Source: Alphaproteobacteria bacterium (lineage in GTDB: Bacteria; Pseudomonadota; Alphaproteobacteria; Paracaedibacterales; CAIULA01). Taken from it: 10,239 bases of DNA. Where the stretch lies: positions 1 to 10,239 of the forward strand of contig JAIEMR010000202.1 of assembly GCA_019751935.1 (NCBI GenBank), given 5' to 3'. Made by a program: the position numbers and the translations under genes. Shown one piece after another: positions 6,057 through 10,239 of this stretch. Each line of letters starts with the position of its first letter. The stretch's first letter is position 1. The notes under the pieces were generated by a model. It searched no databases. It was not told the origin of the DNA and was given only the letters and a program-made list of their open reading frames with translations.

Positions 6057-6175
6057 GTTATCTAGGGCGTTAGCGTAACGATCCAGGAAAATGTTAAACT
6101 CTAAGTTTTGCTGGATTGGGGCAAAGCCTAGGGTTTCTCAGGGTGACGTAAACTTGTGCTCAGTTTATATCAGTT
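6057..6175. repeat. Palindromic intergenic repeat, copy B, diverged
   Basis: This is the same unit as copy A, in the same orientation. GTTATCTAGGGCGTTAGCG corresponds to the left arm, CGATCCAGGAAAATGTTAAA to the start of the centre, CTGGATTG to the right inner arm, and GGTGACGTAAACTTGTGCTC leads into the tail. The 28-base tail matches copy A at 24 positions. The left outer arm has decayed: the right arm complement would read CGTCACCCTGAG, against GTTATCTAGG here. The unit ends about four bases before the stop codon of the hemerythrin-like gene. Confidence 0.7.
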
Positions 6176-6178
6176 ACT

Positions 6179-6616
6179 CTACATCCCAGAGTGGTGAGAT
6201 TTCTTGTATTCCAGGCCTAAAGATATCAGACGTTCTTTAGTTAAATGACGGCGGGCAAGAGGGAATAGAGTACGTTGTTTTTGGCGATAGTGTGTTGCTA
6301 GAAATTCTTGGAAAGTATCAATTTTAACTTCCCAATTCTCGTTGATGTGAGTTTGCATATTTGGCAACATATCTTCCAAAAGAGAAGCCAGAATTTTGTG
6401 TTCTTCATAAGATCTATGGGCCTCGTTTCGAGCTTCTTCTATTTTTGACATGACTTCATAAAAAAGTTTTTCTTCTTTTTTGTTATAATTATTTACATGT
6501 TCTGATAGCTTTTTAAAGAGGATTTGCTTTTCTTCTTTGGTTTTTGCAAGCTTAAAATACTTTATTAATTTTTCAGCTTCTTGGTAGTCTTCTTCTATAT
6601 AAGAAATTATATCCAT
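6179..6616 (-). CDS. Hemerythrin-like (HHE-domain) protein with degraded metal site
   Basis: A 145-residue all-helical cytosolic protein. Family landmarks are NKKEEKLFYEVM (45-56, matching the HxxxEExxFYP helix), YEEHKILASLLEDM (70-83, matching EEHxxxxxLLxxL), W95, and THYRQKQRTLFPLARRHL (108-125, matching HHxxEEExxLFPxAR). HHE proteins bind a di-iron centre and handle O2, NO or iron. Here the usual His of helix 1 is Tyr11 (DY for DH), the His of helix 2 is Tyr44 (E48 kept), and the Glu of helix 4 is Lys113 (H109 kept). H73 is kept. Iron binding is therefore doubtful, and the fold may have another role. ATG 6616 has AAAGG ten bases upstream. The gene converges with the second MFS gene across the repeat region. 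Confidence 0.7.
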   Translation of the reverse strand: MDIISYIEEDYQEAEKLIKYFKLAKTKEEKQILFKKLSEHVNNYNKKEEKLFYEVMSKIEEARNEAHRSYEEHKILASLLEDMLPNMQTHINENWEVKIDTFQEFLATHYRQKQRTLFPLARRHLTKERLISLGLEYKKSHHSGM

Positions 6617-6744
6617 TAAATATTTGCCTTTAATTATACTCTCAAAAAAAACTAAAACTTATTGTGAGAGAAGTAAAGTTTACATTTATGGAATTCTTCA
6701 ACCTTAATGGTTTTATATCCTGTAAGAAGGAGCTTTCTAATTTC

Positions 6745-7164
6745 CTAATGTGGCCTGTGTGGGCAATCTGCTCCGCAAGGAGGGGCAGTTAAATCTGGCT
6801 TCCCTGGTGCAATTAGAGTGGCACGTAAGTTTGCGATTGCAGTATCGTAAGCGGCAACTTTTTGGGCGTGTTGAGTTATTTTTAAATTATTTTCCCTAAG
6901 ACCTGCGATAAGAGCGGGCAAGAGTACAGAACTGTCTAAAGACATAAGAGTTGCACTGGTAAATGCTTTGCCTCCAAGGACGTTCATCATTGCCTCTGTT
7001 TTTCCTAAAGTATCCAATTCTCCAGCGTCAACTGCACGGTAAAATTCAGGCAATAGTGCCGTTCCATCCCTTTCATCTTTAGCTGCATCAGCGGCTAGAA
7101 GAGGGCTAGAAAATGCCACTAGCAGGGTTACCAAAACTATGGTTCTCTGATTGAAGAATTTCAT
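6745..7164 (-). CDS. Small exported protein with LGG-x2-FTSATL core (copy 1), unknown function
   Basis: I do not recognise a named family. The 139-residue product has a clear signal peptide (KFFNQR, then a hydrophobic stretch, likely cleaved near PLLA-ADA, residue 24/25). The mature part is predicted helical: LLPEFYRAVDAGELDTL (38-53), the core VLGGKAFTSATLMSLDSS (62-79), LLPALIAGLRENN (81-93), and a helix to about residue 116. The tail is unusual: PPCGADCPHRPH (128-139), with Cys130 and Cys134 and two histidines, which could form a disulfide or bind metal after export. The core and following helix are paralogous to the product of the gene upstream (7233-7625). The start is firm: GGGAG lies eight bases before ATG 7164. 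The 68-base gap to the upstream gene shows no clear promoter or terminator, so co-transcription is likely. Confidence 0.75.
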   Translation of the reverse strand: MKFFNQRTIVLVTLLVAFSSPLLAADAAKDERDGTALLPEFYRAVDAGELDTLGKTEAMMNVLGGKAFTSATLMSLDSSVLLPALIAGLRENNLKITQHAQKVAAYDTAIANLRATLIAPGKPDLTAPPCGADCPHRPH

Positions 7165-7232
7165 TGTGATCTCCCTAATGGATTAATCTATTACCGTTTT
7201 AAACTGCTTTACGCAAAGAGTAAAATGAATGA

Positions 7233-7625
7233 CTACCTTGCTTTTGCTATAACTGCCTGTTGATGCATTGCAAGTCCTCTTTTGTAATCTGCAATAACCA
7301 TATCATTCTGTCCTGCTACTCTATCACTTTCCTTAAGAGCGTCAATGAGAACGCGGACTAAGGTAGCGCTGTCCGCAGACCTTAGGGTTGCGCTGGTGAA
7401 GGGCCTTCCGCCAAGAATCCATTGAATAGGCCTTGTTTCACCAAAACTTTTTAGAAAGCTATCAGGGGAGGGGGGATGTCCAGGTTTTGCAACATAATTT
7501 GGTGCATCTATAGCATCATAAAGCGCTCTTAATAGATCGGGCCCAGTTAGGGGGGCGGCAATTAAATTTTTAGAGAGAATGATTGATATCGATGCTAACA
7601 TTATAGTTTTGGCAAATAATTTCAT
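7233..7625 (-). CDS. Small exported protein with LGG-x2-FTSATL core (copy 2), unknown function
   Basis: A 130-residue product with a signal peptide (MKLFAKTIML, hydrophobic to about residue 23, cleavage near LIA-APL). The mature part has LLRALYDAID (31-40), a Pro-rich insert (KPGHPPSPDS, 47-56) absent from copy 1, then WILGGRPFTSATLRSADSAT (69-88) and a helical C-terminus. The core LGG-x2-FTSATL-x-S-x-DS and the following helix align with copy 1, so the two arose by duplication; the Cys/His tail of copy 1 is absent here. ATG 7625 is chosen because GGAG (7635-7632) lies six bases before it. An in-frame ATG at 7637 overlaps that ribosome site and has none of its own. The gene starts 18 bases after the stop of the MlaC-like gene, indicating one operon. 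Function unknown; location is probably periplasm or beyond. Confidence 0.75.
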   Translation of the reverse strand: MKLFAKTIMLASISIILSKNLIAAPLTGPDLLRALYDAIDAPNYVAKPGHPPSPDSFLKSFGETRPIQWILGGRPFTSATLRSADSATLVRVLIDALKESDRVAGQNDMVIADYKRGLAMHQQAVIAKAR

Positions 7626-7643
7626 TATTCTCTCCATGCGGAT

Positions 7644-8303
7644 TTATCTTTCTAAATAGGCATTGATTGTGCTTGTAAACCACGTTAGAAATGTTTGAGG
7701 ATTGCCTTTACCCATATTATCATTAGAATAAAACGCTCTAATCTCACTTGTTTGATTGTTTTTCTGACTAATCCCTTCAAGGTACAAATCATCTAATTTT
7801 AAAGCGCCGTTTTCTTTAATAATAAAAAACTGAACAGCGGCTGTTTTACCATCATAAAAAAATGAAATTTCTACTCTTGCAATTTTCCCATCAGGAGAGA
7901 GTTCTATTTTAGCAGTTTTTTCATCATAAGTAGCCTCCTGGAAAACTCTCATTTTTTCTGGGCTGCCATAAAACTTCACTTCATAACCAACGAATTGGGA
8001 AATAAAGTTTGAAATATAACTGTTTTGATCGGCCACTGCGCTTAAAATTGCTCTTCCCAATATGCTTCTTGCTGTGCTGTTTGCAATTTTTGTTACCAAA
8101 AAATCATGAAACTTTTTTTTCAGCTCAGCGCTTGGTTCTTTTGTTAAATCAGTGTGCTGCTTCGCTAGAGTTTTGCCATCATCAATAAATTGTTTGGTAA
8201 AAGCTAAAGCTTCTTCTTTTGTCAGGGGTTGGTTTTCAGCATTTACCTCAAGTGAAAAAAATACAAGGACTGCTGCAACAAAAATGCGCATTAAAGATTT
8301 CAT
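7644..8303 (-). CDS. Exported MlaC/Ttg2D-like protein (divergent)
   Basis: A 219-residue protein with a signal peptide (MKSLMRIF, hydrophobic, cleavage after VNA at residue 22). The layout resembles MlaC/Ttg2D proteins, the periplasmic phospholipid carriers of the Mla system. A helical N-terminal half contains a 'LGR' (82-84) at the place of the ARFxLGRYW motif, followed by SYISNFISQFVGYEVKFYG (95-113), like the FxxLFxxxLxxxYxxxxxxYxG helix. Then comes a beta region with VEISFFYDGKTAAVQFFII (144-162), and LDDLYLEGIS (170-179) matches the WKVYDVxIEGVSL strand. The C-terminal helix FLTWFTSTINAYLER is also compatible. Sequence conservation is low, so the assignment is by pattern. No mlaF, mlaE, mlaD or mlaB lies nearby; instead two FTSATL proteins follow in the same direction. 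The ribosome site is weak (TTGG ten bases upstream). Confidence 0.55.
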   Translation of the reverse strand: MKSLMRIFVAAVLVFFSLEVNAENQPLTKEEALAFTKQFIDDGKTLAKQHTDLTKEPSAELKKKFHDFLVTKIANSTARSILGRAILSAVADQNSYISNFISQFVGYEVKFYGSPEKMRVFQEATYDEKTAKIELSPDGKIARVEISFFYDGKTAAVQFFIIKENGALKLDDLYLEGISQKNNQTSEIRAFYSNDNMGKGNPQTFLTWFTSTINAYLER

Positions 8304-8348
8304 ATTAAAAAACCAATCTTAATTATTTGCTTAATACTCATAAAGCAG

Positions 8349-8376
8349 AAGATAACACTAAATTATTAATTTTCAA
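8349..8376 (-). promoter_or_regulatory. Possible promoter of the exported-protein cluster
   Basis: On the minus strand TTGAAA (8376-8371) is followed after 16 bases by TATCTT (8354-8349, four of six consensus positions). It lies just after the groEL terminator and before the MlaC-like gene, where a promoter is expected. Confidence 0.35.
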
Positions 8377-8378
8377 TT

Positions 8379-8408
8379 AAAAAGGGCGATAAAACTCGCC
8401 CTTTTTTT
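8379..8408 (-). terminator. Rho-independent terminator of groEL
   Basis: AAAAAGGGCGA (8379-8389) pairs perfectly with TCGCCCTTTTT (8396-8406) around a six-base loop. On the minus strand the G/C-rich stem ends in TTTTT directly downstream of the groEL stop. T-runs on both strands make it potentially bidirectional. Confidence 0.9.
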
Positions 8409-8432
8409 AATATAACGTTTTGTTGGTTGGAT

Positions 8433-10067
8433 TTAGTAATCCATACCAGCGCCCATGCCTGGGTTTGGCATAGCGTTATTTTTTGGCTCTGGTTTTTCTG
8501 CAACCATAGCTTCTGTTGTGATCAAGAGGCTAGCAATGGATGCTGCATCTTGCAAGGCTGTACGAACAACTTTAGTTGGGTCAATGATACCATTTTTAAT
8601 CATGTCTCCATAGGTGCCAGTTTGCGCGTCATAACCAAAGTTTTCATCAGTACTATCCATGACTTTACCAACCACGATGGAACCATCAGAGCCAGCGTTT
8701 AAGGCAATTTGACGGCAAGGAGCTGTCAATGCATGGCGAATAATGCGGATACCAACTTCTTGATCTCCATTTGCTGGCTTTAAGCTGTCCAAAGTTTTAA
8801 GAGCACGAACAAGAGCCACGCCGCCACCAGGAACAATACCTTCTTGGATTGCTGCACGAGTTGCATGCATCGCATCTTCAACGCGGTCTTTACGTTCTTT
8901 AACTTCAATTTCTGTTGCGCCGCCAACACGGATAACAGCAACACCGCCGCTTAGTTTAGCAAGGCGTTCTTGAAGTTTTTCGCGGTCATAGTCAGAAGTA
9001 GTTTCTTCAACTTGAGCTCTGATTTGTTCACAACGTGCTTTGATATTGTCTTTTTTACCTGCGCCATCAACAACTGTTGTATCATCTTTTGTAATTGAAA
9101 CTTTTTTAGCTGTTCCAAGCATAGAAAGATCAATGTTCTCAAGCTTAATGCCAAGATCTTCGGAAATAAGTTGACCGCCAGTCAGGATCGCAATGTCTTC
9201 AAGCATCGCTTTACGGCGATCACCAAAGCCAGGAGCCTTAACTGCAGCGACTTTGAGTCCACCACGAAGTTTGTTAACAACGAGAGTTGCAAGCGCTTCG
9301 CCTTCAACGTCTTCAGCAATGATTAACAATGGGCGACCTGATTGAACAACAGCTTCTAAAACAGGAAGCATTGCTTGTAAAGCAGAAACCTTTTTTTCGC
9401 AAATCAAGATATATGGATTTTCAAGTTCACAAAGCATTTTTTCTGAATTGGTAACAAAGTATGGGGAAATATACCCACGGTCAAATTGCATACCTTCAAC
9501 AACGTCTAATTCTGTTTGAAGTGATTTTGCTTCTTCGATAGTGATAACGCCTTCTTTGCCAACTTTTTCAACAGCAGTTGCAAGCATTTCGCCAATTTCT
9601 TTTTCGCCGTTCGCTGAAATTGTACCAACTTGAGCAATTTCTGCGTTTGTGGAAATTGTTTTGGAGCGTTTTTTCAAATCAGCAACAACAACTTCAACAG
9701 CCATATCAATGCCGCGCTTTAAATCCATAGGATTCATGCCAGCAGCAACAGCTTTTACGCCTTCACGAACAATTGCTTGAGCCAAAACAGTCGCTGTTGT
9801 TGTACCGTCACCGGCAAGGTCGGAGGTTTTTGTAGCAACTTCACGAAGCATTTGTGCGCCCATGTTTTCGAACTTGTCTGTTAGTTCAATTTCTTTTGCA
9901 ACAGTTACACCGTCTTTTGTGATGCGTGGGGCTCCAAACGATTTGTCGATAACAACGTTACGGCCTTTTGGACCTAAAGTTACTTTTACAGCGTCGGCTA
10001 AAATGTCAACACCGCGCAACATTTTCTCGCGCGCATCGGTGGAAAAACGAACTTCTTTCGCAGCCAT
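8433..10067 (-). CDS. groEL: Chaperonin GroEL (Hsp60)
   Basis: A 544-residue, full-length group I chaperonin subunit. It forms the 14-mer double ring that folds proteins with ATP and the GroES cap in the cytosol. Visible landmarks: VKVTLGPKGRNVVIDKSFGAP (27-47), KDGVTVAKEIE with Asp52, GDGTTTATVLAQ (ATP-binding loop, Asp at about 87), MNPMDLKRGID, VEGMQFDRGYISPYF, LLIIAEDVEGEALATLVVN, KAPGFGDRRKAML, SDYDREKLQERLAKLSGGVAV, VEDAMHATRAA and the nucleotide loop GIVPGGGVAL. The C-terminal tail reads PNPGMGAGMDY, a shortened version of the usual GGM repeats. The start has AAGGA seven bases upstream. It follows groES by 40 bases in the usual groES-groEL operon, whose promoter is outside the window, and ends at the terminator 8379-8408. 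Confidence 0.98.
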   Translation of the reverse strand: MAAKEVRFSTDAREKMLRGVDILADAVKVTLGPKGRNVVIDKSFGAPRITKDGVTVAKEIELTDKFENMGAQMLREVATKTSDLAGDGTTTATVLAQAIVREGVKAVAAGMNPMDLKRGIDMAVEVVVADLKKRSKTISTNAEIAQVGTISANGEKEIGEMLATAVEKVGKEGVITIEEAKSLQTELDVVEGMQFDRGYISPYFVTNSEKMLCELENPYILICEKKVSALQAMLPVLEAVVQSGRPLLIIAEDVEGEALATLVVNKLRGGLKVAAVKAPGFGDRRKAMLEDIAILTGGQLISEDLGIKLENIDLSMLGTAKKVSITKDDTTVVDGAGKKDNIKARCEQIRAQVEETTSDYDREKLQERLAKLSGGVAVIRVGGATEIEVKERKDRVEDAMHATRAAIQEGIVPGGGVALVRALKTLDSLKPANGDQEVGIRIIRHALTAPCRQIALNAGSDGSIVVGKVMDSTDENFGYDAQTGTYGDMIKNGIIDPTKVVRTALQDAASIASLLITTEAMVAEKPEPKNNAMPNPGMGAGMDY

Positions 10068-10107
10068 TTCTTATTCCTTTCAAAAATTAATTACAATAGA
10101 GGGTTTA

Positions 10108-10239
10108 TTAGGCAGCTTTTTTCTGAATGATGCCCATAATATCAGATTCCTTCATAACAAGGTAATCTTGACCATCAACACGGATTTCAGTTCCTGACCA
10201 CTTTCCAAAAAGAACACGGTCACCTGCTTTTACATCAAG
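10108..10239 (-). CDS. groES: Co-chaperonin GroES, C-terminal part (partial, runs off the window end)
   Basis: The minus-strand frame from 10239 to the TAA at 10108-10110 gives 43 residues beginning LDVKAGDRVLFGKWSGTEIR and ending YLVMKESDIMGIIQKKAA. This is the C-terminal half of GroES: the VKxGDRVLFGKWSGTE strand pair and the ES(D)IMGI ending are characteristic. GroES forms the heptameric lid of GroEL. The N-terminal half, with the mobile loop, and the operon promoter lie beyond the window. Its 40-base spacing to groEL supports the standard operon. Confidence 0.96.
   Translation of the reverse strand, partial: LDVKAGDRVLFGKWSGTEIRVDGQDYLVMKESDIMGIIQKKAA

Noticed and set aside
6627..6638. 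A perfect TATAAT (minus strand, 6638-6633) just upstream of the hemerythrin-like gene as its promoter.
   Set aside because: The expected transcription start would fall at about 6626, after the AAAGG ribosome site at 6631-6627, so the transcript would lack it; the -35 region is also poor.
7626..7637. An earlier ATG for the second FTSATL gene.
   Set aside because: That ATG overlaps the GGAG ribosome site of the ATG at 7625 and lacks its own.
8427..9154. Open frames antisense or out of frame within groEL (e.g. plus strand 8427-8702, minus strand 8951-9154).
   Set aside because: They are shadows of the strongly conserved groEL frame, with no ribosome sites or recognisable domains.

Overview
The window is AT-rich bacterial DNA. 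Several markers point to an alphaproteobacterium, probably a host-associated lineage of the Holosporales type (Caedibacter, Paracaedibacter and Odyssella relatives). These markers are a DUF4167 gene next to clpB, a tiny 'twin transmembrane helix' (HIG1-like) gene in front of a PduO-type cobalamin adenosyltransferase, and a GroEL of alphaproteobacterial character. Two tandem MFS carriers of the kind common in Legionella and Coxiella, and intergenic palindromic repeats built on GATCCAG/CTGGAT arms, also fit an intracellular lifestyle. The order-level placement is inference; no rRNA is present to test it.

Layout. Positions 1-424 (minus) hold the N-terminal part of the disaggregase ClpB, cut by the window edge, with a good sigma70-type promoter at 511-539. 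A hairpin terminator at 545-585 separates it from a DUF4167 gene (591-1058, minus). Positions 1243-2851 (minus) form a compact operon: a 63-residue twin-TM protein with an apparent CTG start, a PduO-type ATP:cob(I)alamin adenosyltransferase, and a 3-hydroxyacyl-CoA dehydrogenase overlapping it by 22 bases. In many alphaproteobacteria etfB and etfA lie between the last two genes; they are absent here. Two paralogous MFS transporters then run on the plus strand (3048-4388 and 4494-5843).

Positions 5844-6178 are non-coding and carry two diverged copies of a roughly 120-base palindromic repeat, placed between convergent genes. The rest is on the minus strand: a hemerythrin-like protein that appears to have lost iron ligands (6179-6616), two small exported paralogues sharing an LGG-x2-FTSATL core (6745-7164 and 7233-7625), an exported MlaC/Ttg2D-like protein (7644-8303), a strong terminator (8379-8408), groEL (8433-10067) and the 3' end of groES (10108 to the window edge).

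Functionally the window mixes protein quality control (ClpB, GroES/GroEL), acyl-CoA and cobalamin metabolism, nutrient import through the MFS pair, and a small exported-protein cluster of unknown role. That cluster (divergent MlaC-like protein plus the two FTSATL proteins) is the best candidate for something undescribed.
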